Shown: positions 18,556 to 28,011, numbered from the stretch's first letter. The stretch: DNA of 64,000 bases from Clostridium sartagoforme (GCF_004794105.1 NZ_SRYR01000005.1:123153-187152), one strand, 5' to 3'. Notes: generated by a model from the sequence alone, not told the origin. Made by a program: numbers and translations.

Positions 18556-18870
18556 TTAAGAATTAATCCACTCAACTACTCCAGGAGTTAAAGATGCAAC
18601 ATCATCTTTAGCTACTTTTGTTACGAAAAGTAAATCACCTGATTCTAAAAATGGCTTTATCTTTTCAGATATTTCATTTGCCTTAGAAGTAGATTTAACT
18701 AAGTAGCTATCTGGCATAAAGTTAGCCCAAGCACCAAAAGATTTTATAGTTGCAACTATATCATAATCATCACGATGATGGTGATGATGTTCATGATCGT
18801 GATCATGACCTTCACAGCCACATGAATGAGAATTTTCGTTTAAATAAAAAGTTATTGCGTAAGTTTCCAT
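18556..18870 (-). CDS. Cas2/SinR-family-like small protein with His-rich metal-binding loop
   Basis: A 104-residue protein. The backbone METYAITFYL, then DIVATIKSFGAWANFMPDS, YLVKSTSKANEISEKIKPF and GDLLFVTKV, resembles the short Firmicutes proteins often called SinR family, which have the Cas2/GhoS ferredoxin-like fold. Residues 15-32 form an inserted loop with two Cys, nine His and several acidic residues (HSCGCEGHDHDHEHHHHH), strongly suggesting zinc, nickel or copper binding. No CRISPR array or cas gene is nearby. ATG 18870 follows AAGGTGG; the longer GTG start would include that site. The neighbouring divergent gene is a zinc enzyme. Fold assignment is moderate; function is unknown. Confidence 0.62.
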   Translation of the reverse strand: METYAITFYLNENSHSCGCEGHDHDHEHHHHHRDDYDIVATIKSFGAWANFMPDSYLVKSTSKANEISEKIKPFLESGDLLFVTKVAKDDVASLTPGVVEWINS

Positions 18871-19035
18871 ATTTACCACCTTAAAAATATATTTCTTATA
18901 TAAATAATAATATATAACATAAATAAATGCTAGTAAATATTAACTAGAAAAAAATATATAGGAAAAATAATAATTTTGTTATAAAATAGAAATGTTAAAA
19001 TGTGGTGATGTCACATAATGTGAAATTTAGAATGT

Positions 19036-19124
19036 ATATAAGTTGTAAAAAAGACCTACTTTCTATTAAATTTAATTTCATGTTGAAAATATTTAATAGA
19101 TGAAGTTATATTGACAACTTATAT
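19036..19124. repeat. MITE-like element, copy 2
   Basis: An 89-bp unit with perfect 11-bp terminal inverted repeats (ATATAAGTTGT at 19036-19046, ACAACTTATAT at 19114-19124). Its interior aligns with the reverse complement of 24663-24752, most clearly over GTTGAAAATATTTAATAGAT. TA dinucleotides at the ends are compatible with a TA target duplication. It fills much of the 335-nt gap upstream of the carbonic anhydrase gene. Confidence 0.65.
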
Positions 19125-19205
19125 AGAAATTAAAAAATTACATCAACAATTAAACATTTCTAATTATCATATCTTGTGAAAGAATCAAAAAATACAGGGG
19201 GAATT

Positions 19206-19763
19206 ATGAATAAATTAGAGCAAATTTTAGAATTCAACAAAGCTTTTGTTGAAAACAAAGAATATGAGATATATGCTACATCAAAGGTTCCAAATAAGAA
19301 AATACTTGTGTTATCTTGCATGGATACTAGACTTACAGACTTATTACCAAAAGCATTAAATTTAAAAAATGGTGATGCTAAAATAGTAAAAAATGCAGGT
19401 GCAGCTATTATGCATCCTTTTGGAAGTATAATTAGAAGCATGATTGTCGCAATCTACGAATTCAATGTAGATGAAATATTTGTTATTGGACACCATAATT
19501 GTGGTATGTGCAACTTAAACACAGAAGATTTAATAGGAAAGATAATTGATAGAGGCGTACCTAAAGAAACAATAGATATATTAGAAAATGGTGGAGTAGA
19601 CATTAAGAATTGGCTTCATGGATTTGATTCAGTAGAAGAATCTATAAAAGATAGTGTTGATATAATAAAAAAGCATCCACTAGTTCCTAAAGATATAATT
19701 GTTCATGGACTAGCTATAGACCCAGCAACAGGAAAACTAGACCTAATAGTAAATGGCTACTAA
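19206..19763 (+). CDS. Beta-class carbonic anhydrase
   Basis: A 185-residue zinc enzyme that interconverts CO2 and bicarbonate in the cytoplasm. Zinc ligands are visible as Cys38 in LSCMDTRL, His96 and Cys99 in GHHNCGMC, with the catalytic Asp40-Arg42 dyad. The short length and the C-terminal HGLAIDPATGKLDLIVNGY match the small bacterial/archaeal type of the Cab/Rv1284 kind. ATG 19206 follows CAGGGGG; the longer TTG/GTG-started frame from 19176 has no site. A MITE-like repeat ends 81 nt upstream. Confidence 0.92.
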   Translation: MNKLEQILEFNKAFVENKEYEIYATSKVPNKKILVLSCMDTRLTDLLPKALNLKNGDAKIVKNAGAAIMHPFGSIIRSMIVAIYEFNVDEIFVIGHHNCGMCNLNTEDLIGKIIDRGVPKETIDILENGGVDIKNWLHGFDSVEESIKDSVDIIKKHPLVPKDIIVHGLAIDPATGKLDLIVNGY

Positions 19764-19782
19764 GATAAGTTATAAATTGTAC

Positions 19783-19859
19783 AGGAGTTTTTAACATATT
19801 ATGCTCGACCTCCGTCGCTAGCTCCAAGTCGGCTTACGCACAATATGTTAAAAACTCCT
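19783..19859. repeat. GC-rich inverted repeat 1 downstream of carbonic anhydrase
   Basis: A perfect 18-bp inverted repeat, AGGAGTTTTTAACATATT at 19783-19800 and its complement at 19842-19859, encloses a 41-nt loop of unusually high GC. It could form a cruciform or act as a terminator. Sequence 19851-19878 recurs at 27964-27991. Confidence 0.7.
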
Positions 19860-19985
19860 TGAGTAATTTAAACTTGGGGATGCGGGCCTACTAAAAGGAA
19901 GAAATTCAGACGAACTGAATTTCAATAAAATTTAATTGGATCTCTTAAAATATTTTAAATGGTGAATTACTAGCAAAGATAAATT

Positions 19986-20126
19986 GACGGTGAAGTAAGC
20001 ATATGACGAAAAATTAGAAGTTCTTGGTTTGTCTGAGCGCATGCGAGTTCTACCAAAACTCTTGGCTTAGTAGTTTTTATGAGCCTTAGAACTTATTTTT
20101 GCAGCCATTTGTCTTATGGAGCCGTC
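19986..20126. repeat. Imperfect palindromic element 2
   Basis: Outer arms GACGG and CCGTC and inner arms around TAGAAGTTCT and AGAACTTA define an interrupted palindrome of about 140 bp with higher GC than its surroundings. The left arm AAGCATATGACGAAAAATTAG partly mirrors the right arm around CATTTGTCTTATGG. It looks like a structured interspersed unit, not a gene. The whole 398-nt gap 19764-20161 holds no credible ORF. Confidence 0.5.
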
Positions 20127-20161
20127 TATTTAACTTTGTATTTATATTCGCATTTTATTAA

Positions 20162-21109
20162 TTATACATGCTTTGCTAAGAACTTCTTTATTGTGGACCA
20201 ATATAGCTCTGAATCTGTAGTTGCTGATTTTGCATGAGCTGCATTTTCTACAGTTAATTTTTCTTTTTCAGAAGCTGTGGCATTATATAATTCATCCATC
20301 ATTTTATATGGAACAAAATCATCTTTATCACCATGTATATATAAAATTGGTGTTTTAGATTTTGCAACTTGTGCTAAAGCAGAAGCTTCTTTTAATGTGT
20401 ATCCTGCCTTAAATCTAGTAATTACAGATGAAGCATTCATAACTGGAAAGTTTGGCAGGGAATAAAGAGATTTTAATTGATGGGAAAATTGATCCCAAAC
20501 AGTGGTATAACCACAATCTGCAATTATTGCCCTAAGGTTATCTGGAAGCTCTTCTCCAGAAGTCATACAAACTGTAGCGGCTCCCATAGATACCCCGTGA
20601 AGAATTATAGTAGAAGTTTCATCTATATTTAAGATGTAGTTAATCCATTCTAATATATCTAACCTATCATCCCATCCCATTCCTATATAATTGCCTTCAC
20701 TTTCTCCATGGCCCCTTAAATCAGGAATTAGAACATTATAACCCATATTATAAAACTCTTTAGCATAATTATTCATTTCTAAACCTTTGCTAGTATAACC
20801 ATGAACAGTAATTACCCATTTATTTGTTGTAGTATTATTTAATATCTTATATCCATGAAGCTTTAACCCATCAGAAGAATTAACATATATATCTGAGTAA
20901 TTAGAGGAACATAATAACCAAGATAAGGCTTCATTAACTGTCTCTCCACTAGTTTCTTTAGACTCTTTTTTTGAGCCGAAGATAGCTTCTTTTGAAGTCT
21001 TTGGATTAATAGCAAGATTATAAAAATAATTTCCTATTAGTGATAATGCTCCTACAGATAAAACTCCTAAAGCTCCTGTAGAAATAAGAGCTACTTTCTT
21101 TTTATTCAT
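20162..21109 (-). CDS. Membrane-anchored alpha/beta hydrolase
   Basis: A 315-residue hydrolase with an N-terminal signal anchor (about residues 4-33, ALISTGALGVLSVGALSLIG), so the catalytic domain probably faces outward. The nucleophile is in HGVSMGAAT, the acid in HGDKDDFVP and the histidine in ENAAHAKS, a full Ser-Asp-His triad. VTVHGYTSKGLEM supplies the oxyanion region. It resembles peptidase S9/BAAT-like hydrolases common in Firmicutes; substrate unknown. AGGGGG precedes ATG 21109. It is divergent from the mgtA leader. Confidence 0.85.
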   Translation of the reverse strand: MNKKKVALISTGALGVLSVGALSLIGNYFYNLAINPKTSKEAIFGSKKESKETSGETVNEALSWLLCSSNYSDIYVNSSDGLKLHGYKILNNTTTNKWVITVHGYTSKGLEMNNYAKEFYNMGYNVLIPDLRGHGESEGNYIGMGWDDRLDILEWINYILNIDETSTIILHGVSMGAATVCMTSGEELPDNLRAIIADCGYTTVWDQFSHQLKSLYSLPNFPVMNASSVITRFKAGYTLKEASALAQVAKSKTPILYIHGDKDDFVPYKMMDELYNATASEKEKLTVENAAHAKSATTDSELYWSTIKKFLAKHV

Positions 21110-21194
21110 GTTGTAGTACCCCCTAACTTAAGTTGATATGATTATTTTAACACTATTAAAAATCTATAACAATCTATATAAATTTTTTAAAGGT

Positions 21195-21223
21195 TTGACA
21201 TTTTTCAGAATATAGCATACAAT
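21195..21223 (+). promoter_or_regulatory. Sigma-A promoter of the M-box/mgtA transcript
   Basis: TTGACA at 21195-21200 and TACAAT at 21218-21223 are separated by 17 bp, placing the start of transcription near 21230, just before the aptamer. Confidence 0.85.
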
Positions 21224-21245
21224 AGAAGTAAAGTTACAATTAAAT

Positions 21246-21390
21246 AGCTCGGTAGGTGAGGTTACCACAAGGATAAGGGTTGCTGCCGCAAAATAGTGGA
21301 GACACTATGAGAAGGTTAGCAGTCTATGTCGAAACCAAGGCATAGACTAATGCAATTTCATCGCCTTGTGATGCTGAAGCTTGAACGATA
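21246..21390 (+). promoter_or_regulatory. M-box (ykoK) Mg2+ riboswitch aptamer
   Basis: The segment shows conserved M-box blocks: GGTAGGTGAGGTTACC at 21251-21266, AGGGTTGCTGCCGCAAAA near 21277, GGAGACAC and GAGAAGG in the middle, GTCGAAACCAAGG near 21329, and AATTTCATCGCCTTGTGATGCTGAAGC at the end. CACAAGG at 21266-21272 pairs with CCTTGTG at 21364-21370. M-box RNAs sense Mg2+ and switch off Mg transporter genes. Here it lies between a consensus promoter and a terminator, upstream of an MgtA-type ATPase, exactly as expected. Confidence 0.9.
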
Positions 21391-21470
21391 ATAAAGTAAG
21401 TAATTTACTTTATATTTTGCGATGACTTTTATTTGTATATTATTTTTTATACTATATTTAAGTTAACTCA

Positions 21471-21500
21471 CCTTACCATTATTTGTGGTAAGGTTTTTTT
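21471..21500 (+). terminator. Riboswitch-controlled terminator
   Basis: CCTTACCA at 21471-21478 pairs with TGGTAAGG at 21486-21493, followed by seven T. CTCACCT at 21468-21474 is complementary to AGGTGAG at 21254-21260 in the aptamer, so without Mg2+ the aptamer's 5' strand can break the terminator stem. Confidence 0.85.
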
Positions 21501-21548
21501 ATTCTCAATAATCCATTTAAAAAGTTTGATTTCGGGAGGTGAAGAGGA

Positions 21549-21638
21549 ATGGAAGACGGGAGTAGTAAGATTATAGATCCTTTAGGAGAAAGTATAAAAT
21601 TATTTATAAGGAGGGATTCTGTTCCTCTCACAAACTAA
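21549..21638 (+). CDS. 29-residue ORF between the M-box terminator and mgtA
   Basis: ATG 21549 follows GGGAGGTGA and opens a frame of 29 codons ending TAA at 21638. The peptide begins MEDGSSKIIDPLGESIKLFI and ends RRDSVPLTN; it has one hydrophobic stretch and two Pro. It is too short for normal gene finders. Its position, on the conditional transcript 75 nt before mgtA, suggests a leader peptide or a small partner of the transporter. GAAGAGGAA at the start can pair with TTCCTCT at 21622-21628 near the stop, so translation could alter the leader fold. I do not recognise a family. Confidence 0.55.
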   Translation: MEDGSSKIIDPLGESIKLFIRRDSVPLTN

Positions 21639-21713
21639 AATTAAATATTATAATGCTTCTTTTGGATCTTAGTCTTACGTCTAATTTTTATTTAATATTA
21701 GGAGGTAAGAGTT

Positions 21714-24404
21714 ATGAAAAAGAAATTATTTAAAAGCTTAATGGCAAAGGAAGTAAGAAAGAATGGATCAGCTGATAATTTGATATTAGCGTCAAAGTTA
21801 AAGGAAAAAGATCTTTTAAAGATATATAATACAAGTTATCAAGGATATGAAGAAAGTAAAGTTGAATTAATGAGGGAAAAGCATGGGAAAAATGAAATTA
21901 CTCATAAAAAAGGTGAATCTCTTTTTATGAAGCTAATAAAATCCTTTATAAATCCCTTTACTATAATATTATTAACATTAGTAGCTATATCTTTTGTAAC
22001 TGATGTAGTAATGGCAAATCCAGGTGAAGAAAGCTTAACTTCAGTTATTATTGTAACAACTATGGTTCTAGTTAGTGGAATATTGCGTTTTGTACAAGAG
22101 GCAAAATCTAATAAAGCAGCAGAAAAACTAGGAGAAATGGTTGAAACTACAATTAGTGTTTCAAGAACTCCTGTAGGAACTATAGAAATACCAATACATG
22201 AAGTTGTTGTTGGAGATATAATTCACTTAGCAGCAGGAGATATGATTCCTGCAGATATTAGGATTCTAAAGGCTAAAGATTTATTTATTAGTCAATCATC
22301 ACTTACAGGTGAAAGTGAGCCAGTAGAAAAGGTTTCAGATTCATTAATAAGGGATTGCAAAAATCCATTGGAGCTAGAAAATTTAGCTTTTATGGGAAGC
22401 AATGTAATTAGTGGATCAGCAGTAGCTATTGTTATTAATGTTGGAGACGATACAATTTTTGGCGGAATAGCTAAGGATTTAAATGATAAAAAAGTAGTAA
22501 CTAGTTTTGAAAAAGGTATAAACTCAGTTTCTTGGGTATTAATTAGACTAATGCTAGTTATGGTTCCAGTAGTACTATTTATTAATGGTTTTACTAATGG
22601 GGATTGGATGGAGGCATTCTTATTTGCTGTATCAGTTGCAGTAGGATTAACCCCTGAAATGCTACCAATGATAGTTTCTGCAAATCTTGCAAAAGGTGCA
22701 GTTTCTATGTCAAAGAAAAAGGTTATTGTTAAGGACTTAAGTGCCATACAAAACTTTGGAGCTATGGATGTTCTCTGTACAGATAAGACTGGAACTATTA
22801 CTCAAGATAAAGTAGTTTTAGAATACTCATTAAATATCCATGGTATAGAAGATAATAGAGTACTAAGACATGCATTTTTAAATAGTTATCATCAAACTGG
22901 TCTTAAAAATCTAATGGACATAGCAATTATTAATCATGCCAATGACAGTGATATGATAGAGTTATGGAGAGATTATAAGAAGGTTGATGAAATACCTTTT
23001 GATTTTAGTCGTCGTCGTATGAGTGTAGTAGTTGAAAGTAAAGATAAGAAAACTCAACTTATAACTAAAGGTGCTATTGAAGAAATGCTAGAAGTATCTT
23101 CACATGTAGAATATAATGGTGAAATACAATTTATTACAGATAAGATTAGAGAAGAAATATTAAATAGAGTTTCAGAGTATAATAGCCTAGGAATGAGAAT
23201 TCTAGGTATTGCTCAAAAAAATAATCCATCAAGAGTTAATGAGCTTTCAGTAAAAGATGAAAGTGATATGGTATTAATGGGATTCTTAGCCTTTTTAGAT
23301 CCACCAAAGGAAAGTACTAAAGAGGCAATTAGAGCATTAAATGAATATGGTGTTAATGTAAAAATTCTTACTGGTGATAATGATAAGGTTACAGCAGAAG
23401 TTTGTAGACAAGTTGGAATGAAGGTTAATAATTTATTATTAGGCTCAGATGTAGAGGATATGGATGATGAGTTATTAAGGGAAGCGGTTGAAGAAACTAA
23501 TGTATTTGCAAAGCTTTCACCAAGGCAAAAGACAAGAGTAGTAGCAGCATTAAGAGCTAATGGGCATACTGTTGGATTTATGGGAGATGGAATAAATGAT
23601 GCATCTGCAATGAGTGAAGCTGATGTTGGAATTTCAGTAGATACTGCTGTAGATATTGCAAAGGAAAGTGCAAATATAATCTTATTAGAAAAAGACTTAA
23701 TGGTTTTAGAAGACGGTGTAATTGAAGGAAGAAAGATTTATGCTAATATAATTAAATATATTAAAATGACAGCAAGCTCTAACTTTGGAAATATATTTTC
23801 GGTGTTAATTGCAAGTATTTTCTTACCATTTATACCAATGCTACCAATTCAACTTTTAATGCTTAACTTAATTTACGATATTTCTTGTATCACTATTCCA
23901 TGGGACAATGTTGATGAGGAATATTTAAAAGAACCTCGCAGATGGGATGCTAGTTCAATTAATAAATTTATGTTTTGGATGGGACCTACAAGTTCAATAT
24001 TTGATATTGTAACATTTGTTCTAATGTACTTCTTTATTTGTCCTTTAGTATTTGGTGGACATTTCAACACTTTAAATGAAGTACAGCAAATAGGTTTTAT
24101 TGGACTTTTCCATGCAGGATGGTTTGTTGAATCACTATGGTCTCAAACTTTAGTAATTCATATGATTAGAACACCTGAAATACCATTTGTAAAAAGTAGA
24201 GCATCATGGCAATTGACTTTATTGACAAGCCTAGGTATATTTATAGGAACTGTTATTCCATATACAACTTTCGGAAATGCATTAGAAATGGTAGCTATGC
24301 CTGCAATATACTTTGTATGTTTAGTTGTAATAATTATTTTATATATGGCTTTAGTAACATTATTAAAGAAAAAATTCATCAATAGATATGGGGAGTTACT
24401 ATAG
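21714..24404 (+). CDS. mgtA: Mg2+-importing P-type ATPase (MgtA/MgtB family)
   Basis: An 896-residue P-type ATPase that brings Mg2+ into the cell. Landmarks are the actuator loop [12 protein letters not shown] (193-204), the membrane motif [11 protein letters not shown] (311-321) typical of P3B Mg ATPases, the phosphorylated Asp357 in [17 protein letters not shown] in the nucleotide-binding domain, and [11 protein letters not shown]. Ten membrane segments are predicted from the hydrophobic profile. The length matches Salmonella MgtA. ATG 21714 follows GGAGGTAAG. Expression should rise at low Mg2+ through the M-box. A strong terminator follows. Confidence 0.94.
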   Translation: MKKKLFKSLMAKEVRKNGSADNLILASKLKEKDLLKIYNTSYQGYEESKVELMREKHGKNEITHKKGESLFMKLIKSFINPFTIILLTLVAISFVTDVVMANPGEESLTSVIIVTTMVLVSGILRFVQEAKSNKAAEKLGEMVETTISVSRTPVGTIEIPIHEVVVGDIIHLAAGDMIPADIRILKAKDLFISQSSLTGESEPVEKVSDSLIRDCKNPLELENLAFMGSNVISGSAVAIVINVGDDTIFGGIAKDLNDKKVVTSFEKGINSVSWVLIRLMLVMVPVVLFINGFTNGDWMEAFLFAVSVAVGLTPEMLPMIVSANLAKGAVSMSKKKVIVKDLSAIQNFGAMDVLCTDKTGTITQDKVVLEYSLNIHGIEDNRVLRHAFLNSYHQTGLKNLMDIAIINHANDSDMIELWRDYKKVDEIPFDFSRRRMSVVVESKDKKTQLITKGAIEEMLEVSSHVEYNGEIQFITDKIREEILNRVSEYNSLGMRILGIAQKNNPSRVNELSVKDESDMVLMGFLAFLDPPKESTKEAIRALNEYGVNVKILTGDNDKVTAEVCRQVGMKVNNLLLGSDVEDMDDELLREAVEETNVFAKLSPRQKTRVVAALRANGHTVGFMGDGINDASAMSEADVGISVDTAVDIAKESANIILLEKDLMVLEDGVIEGRKIYANIIKYIKMTASSNFGNIFSVLIASIFLPFIPMLPIQLLMLNLIYDISCITIPWDNVDEEYLKEPRRWDASSINKFMFWMGPTSSIFDIVTFVLMYFFICPLVFGGHFNTLNEVQQIGFIGLFHAGWFVESLWSQTLVIHMIRTPEIPFVKSRASWQLTLLTSLGIFIGTVIPYTTFGNALEMVAMPAIYFVCLVVIIILYMALVTLLKKKFINRYGELL

Positions 24405-24489
24405 GAAAATAGGATAGAAAAGATCTTGAAATAATTATATTTAATTAATGTAAGATAAAGCCTTTATAGTAATATAATATATAAAGATT

Positions 24490-24540
24490 TATTACCTTAC
24501 AGTTATTTTAATTTTTAAATAACTGTAAGGTAATTTTATT
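24490..24540 (+). terminator. Terminator of mgtA
   Basis: ATTACCTTACAGTTATTTT and its near-perfect complement AAATAACTGTAAGGTAAT form a stem of about 17 bp ending in TTTTATTT. Confidence 0.88.
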
Positions 24541-24662
24541 TAGAAATATATTAATATATATTTTTCAATTAATAATATACATTTATAGTTTTATATCATT
24601 ATAAATTAAAAATAATTCTTTAGTGAATTATCTAAATTGAAAGAATCGATCTTTTAATTTAA

Positions 24663-24752
24663 ATATAAGTTGTTTAGATAACTTCATATATTAATTATTT
24701 TCAACACGAAATAAAACTTCAAATAATGTAAAAACTTAATTACAACTTATAT
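24663..24752. repeat. MITE-like element, copy 3
   Basis: A 90-bp unit with perfect 11-bp terminal inverted repeats (ATATAAGTTGT at 24663-24673, ACAACTTATAT at 24742-24752), inverted relative to copy 2. Bases to its left (about 24603-24662) are similar to those right of copy 1 when reversed, so the ancestral element may have been longer. Together with the mgtA terminator it fills the 454-nt gap 24405-24858. Confidence 0.65.
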
Positions 24753-24858
24753 GCTTATTACTTATTAAGGATTAATTAAATAAATCCTGATTAGTTACAA
24801 TAAAACCTAATATATGATATTATATTTAGTATTAAGACAGATATAGAGGAAATTGGAG

Positions 24859-25488
24859 ATGAATATGAGTAAGTATAAATGTATGTTATTTGATTTAGAT
24901 GGAACAGTTCTTAATACTGAAAGAATGAATATGATACCACTTCAAAGATTAATTAAAGAAGAATTGGGATTAGAAATAAATTATAATGATTTATTAAAAT
25001 ATAAAGCATATGCAGGTATAAAAACACTTGAGGAGTTAGGATTTAAAGATATAGAAAGGTCTTATAGTAAGTGGGTTAAGTACGTAAATGAGTTTGAAGA
25101 AGGAGCTACTTTATTTGACGGTTTTGAAGAGGTCTTCGAAGAGCTAAATAATAGGAATATAATTTGTGGAATAGTAAGCGCAAAAACTAGAGATCAATAT
25201 GAAATCGACTTTATTCAAAAAGGCCTTGATAAGTATGTAAAATGTGAAGTATTAGCCGATGATACAGAGTTACATAAGCCACATCCAGATCCATTATTAA
25301 AAGCAGCTGAAATATTAAATATTTCCCCAAGTGATTGTCTTTATATTGGAGATACAATATTTGATTACAAAGCAAGTAAGGCTGCAGGAATGGATTTTGG
25401 ACTAGCGTTATGGGGAGCTGATTTTACAGAAGGTATCAATGCAGATTATGATTTAAAAGAGCCTAAGGATTTATTAGAAATACAATAG
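24859..25488 (+). CDS. HAD-family phosphatase (PpaX/phosphoglycolate phosphatase-like)
   Basis: A protein of about 209 residues with all four HAD motifs: FDLDGTVLN near the start (nucleophile and acid Asp), VSAKTRDQ (motif II), HKPHPDP (Lys of motif III) and IGDTIFDYKASKAAG (motif IV). A small helical cap lies between motifs I and II, as in phosphoglycolate phosphatase, PpaX pyrophosphatase and sugar-phosphate phosphatases. The substrate is a small phosphate ester that cannot be specified. ATG 24859 has AGGA 8 nt upstream; ATG 24865 with GGAG is equally possible. Confidence 0.85.
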   Translation: MNMSKYKCMLFDLDGTVLNTERMNMIPLQRLIKEELGLEINYNDLLKYKAYAGIKTLEELGFKDIERSYSKWVKYVNEFEEGATLFDGFEEVFEELNNRNIICGIVSAKTRDQYEIDFIQKGLDKYVKCEVLADDTELHKPHPDPLLKAAEILNISPSDCLYIGDTIFDYKASKAAGMDFGLALWGADFTEGINADYDLKEPKDLLEIQ

Positions 25489-25551
25489 TTTATTTGATAG
25501 AGGGCGTTATAGCAAGTGCTAGCGTTACCAAGATATTGAAATAAAAGATAG

Positions 25552-25582
25552 AAGCTATGACAATTTAATCATAGCTTTTTTC
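25552..25582 (+). terminator. Terminator of the HAD gene
   Basis: AAGCTATGA at 25552-25560 pairs with TCATAGCTT at 25569-25577, followed by T residues. Confidence 0.82.
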
Positions 25583-25683
25583 TTTTTAGAAATATTTTGT
25601 GATGAAGAGTTTTTTATAGGGGAACGTTAAGTATTGATTAGTAATATTATTATAGTATATTAATATTTTAAGGGTGGATGATG

Positions 25684-27942
25684 ATGATAGAAAAGAATCT
25701 ACTGGAAATACTAAAATTAAAATATGATAAGTCAATAAAGGTTGCTAGTAATGAAGAAATTTACTTTTCTTTAGTGGAATTAGCTAAGAGTAAAATTAAG
25801 GAAAAAGAAATAAGTAAGACCGGGAAAAAACTTTATTATATATCAGCTGAATTTTTAATAGGTAGATTATTAAAAAATAATCTAATTAATTTAGATATCT
25901 ACAAAGAAACTCGGGAAGTATTAGATAGATACAATATAGATTTTAGTGAAATAGAAGAGATAGAAATTGAACCTTCCTTAGGAAACGGTGGACTTGGAAG
26001 ACTTGCTGCTTGCTTTTTAGATTCTATTGCAACCTTAGGGTTAAATGGAGATGGTATAGGTCTTAATTATCACCTTGGTCTATTTAAGCAAGTATTTGAA
26101 AATAATAAACAAAAAGCTGTAAAAAATCCATGGATTAATAATAGTGGATGGCTTAATGAAAGTAATATTGGCTTTGAAGTTAATTTTAGAGACTTTAAGG
26201 TAAATTCAAAATTATATAATATGGATATTATTGGTTTTAAAAATAGTTCTAATAACCTGCATTTATTTGATATAGATACTATAGATGAAAAGATAGTAGG
26301 AAATGATATTGATTTCAATAAGAAAGATATAAGAAAAAACTTAACATTATTTCTTTATCCAGATGACAGAGATAAGGAAGGCCAATTATTAAGAATATAC
26401 CAACAATACTTTATGGTTAGTAATGCAGCTCAATATATATTACTTGAAAATGAGAAAAATGGCCTTAGTCTTGAAGATCTAGATAAAAATATAGTAATAC
26501 AAATTAATGATACACATCCATCAATGATAATACCTGAGCTAATTAGGTTATTAATTGAAAAAGGAATAGATAAAGATAAGGCAATAGATATAGTATCTAA
26601 AACCTGTGCATATACAAATCATACAATTTTATCAGAAGCTTTAGAAAAATGGCCTATAAGTTATATAGAAGAGGTAGCTCCTCAACTAATTCCAATAATA
26701 AAAGAGTTAGATAGTAGAATTAATAGTAAGTTTAAAGATGAAAGTGTAAGTATAATAGATAGAAATAATATGATTCATATGGCTAATTTAGATATACATT
26801 ATGGATTTAATGTAAACGGTGTTGCAGCCCTTCATACAGAAATATTAAAGAATGAAGAGCTTAATTCATTTTATAATATTTATAAAAATAAGTTTAATAA
26901 CAAGACTAATGGTATAACTTTTAGAAGATGGTTATTAAGTTGTAATGAAAATTTATCCTCTTATATAGAAGAATTAATTGGAGGAGATTTTATAAAGGAT
27001 TATAAAAAGCTATCTAGGCTATATGATTATAAGGATAATAAGGAAGTCTTAAAAAAAATAGGTGAAATAAAGAAGAGTAATAAAATTAATTTTAAAAATT
27101 ATTTATTAAATACTCAAAATATTATTATAGATGAAAATTCAATTTTTGATATACAAATAAAGCGGTTTCATGAGTATAAGAGACAACAAATGAATTTATT
27201 ATATTTAATTTATAAATATTTAGAAATAAAAAAGGGTAATAAGCCAGATACCACCATAACAACTATTTTTGGAGGAAAAGCAGCTCCAGCTTATATTATT
27301 GCTCAAGATGTTATTCATGCTATTCTTTGCTTAACTGAAGTAATAAATAATGATACAGAGGCAAATAAATTCTTAAAAGTTGTAATGATAGAAAATTATA
27401 ATGTAACAAGTGCATCAAAAGTTATTCCAGCTTGCGATGTTTCAGAACAAATTTCTCTTGCATCTAAAGAAGCTTCAGGTACAGGAAATATGAAGTTTAT
27501 GCTTAATGGAGCAGTAACATTAGGTACAGAAGATGGCGCTAATGTTGAAATAATGGATTTAGTAGGTAAGGATAATATTTATATATTTGGAGAAAAGAGT
27601 TCAGATGTAATTTCACATTATAAAAATAGAGATTATAATTCTAGAAACTACTATTATAAAGGCTTAATAAAACCATTAGTAGATTTTATCGTTAGTGATG
27701 AAATGATTAAGCTAGGAGATAGTACTTCTCTTTATAGATTATTTAATGAACTTATAAACAAAGACTGGTTTATGACTTTATTAGATTTAGAAGATTATAT
27801 AAAAGTAAAAGAACAAGTGTTTAAAGATTATGAAGACAGGGAAGCTTGGAATAGAAAAGCATTAATTAATATTAGTAAGGCTGGATTTTTCTCATCAGAT
27901 AGAACTATTGAAGAGTACAATAAAGAAATATGGAAGCTTTAG
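25684..27942 (+). CDS. glgP: Glycogen/maltodextrin phosphorylase
   Basis: A protein of about 752 residues, shorter than the roughly 800 of E. coli GlgP/MalP but co-linear with it. It releases glucose 1-phosphate from alpha-1,4-glucans using pyridoxal phosphate. Recognisable blocks are [17 protein letters not shown] near the N-terminus, [45 protein letters not shown] and the PLP-lysine region [19 protein letters not shown]. Three ATGs lie in tandem at 25678, 25681 and 25684; the third is best spaced from AGGGTGG. No other glycogen genes adjoin. Storage glucan breakdown would feed PfkA-dependent glycolysis. Confidence 0.92.
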   Translation: MIEKNLLEILKLKYDKSIKVASNEEIYFSLVELAKSKIKEKEISKTGKKLYYISAEFLIGRLLKNNLINLDIYKETREVLDRYNIDFSEIEEIEIEPSLGNGGLGRLAACFLDSIATLGLNGDGIGLNYHLGLFKQVFENNKQKAVKNPWINNSGWLNESNIGFEVNFRDFKVNSKLYNMDIIGFKNSSNNLHLFDIDTIDEKIVGNDIDFNKKDIRKNLTLFLYPDDRDKEGQLLRIYQQYFMVSNAAQYILLENEKNGLSLEDLDKNIVIQINDTHPSMIIPELIRLLIEKGIDKDKAIDIVSKTCAYTNHTILSEALEKWPISYIEEVAPQLIPIIKELDSRINSKFKDESVSIIDRNNMIHMANLDIHYGFNVNGVAALHTEILKNEELNSFYNIYKNKFNNKTNGITFRRWLLSCNENLSSYIEELIGGDFIKDYKKLSRLYDYKDNKEVLKKIGEIKKSNKINFKNYLLNTQNIIIDENSIFDIQIKRFHEYKRQQMNLLYLIYKYLEIKKGNKPDTTITTIFGGKAAPAYIIAQDVIHAILCLTEVINNDTEANKFLKVVMIENYNVTSASKVIPACDVSEQISLASKEASGTGNMKFMLNGAVTLGTEDGANVEIMDLVGKDNIYIFGEKSSDVISHYKNRDYNSRNYYYKGLIKPLVDFIVSDEMIKLGDSTSLYRLFNELINKDWFMTLLDLEDYIKVKEQVFKDYEDREAWNRKALINISKAGFFSSDRTIEEYNKEIWKL

Positions 27943-27963
27943 TAATCAAAAATTAATGTAATA

Positions 27964-27991
27964 AAAACTCCCTGAATAATTTAATCTTGGG
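27964..27991. repeat. 28-bp dispersed repeat, second copy
   Basis: This segment, starting AAAACTCCCTGAATAATTTA, matches 19851-19878 at 25 of 28 positions. Both copies lie just downstream of a gene. Confidence 0.5.
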
Positions 27992-28011
27992 AAAGAAGAA
28001 CTTTGAAACCA

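Noticed and set aside
18774..18828. CAT/GTG-rich stretch considered as a microsatellite or CRISPR-like repeat
   Set aside because: It is in frame within a small gene with SD and start codon and encodes the His-rich loop; units are irregular.
18556..18870. Cas2 of a CRISPR system
   Set aside because: No repeat-spacer array, cas1 or other cas gene is present in the window; only the fold is similar.
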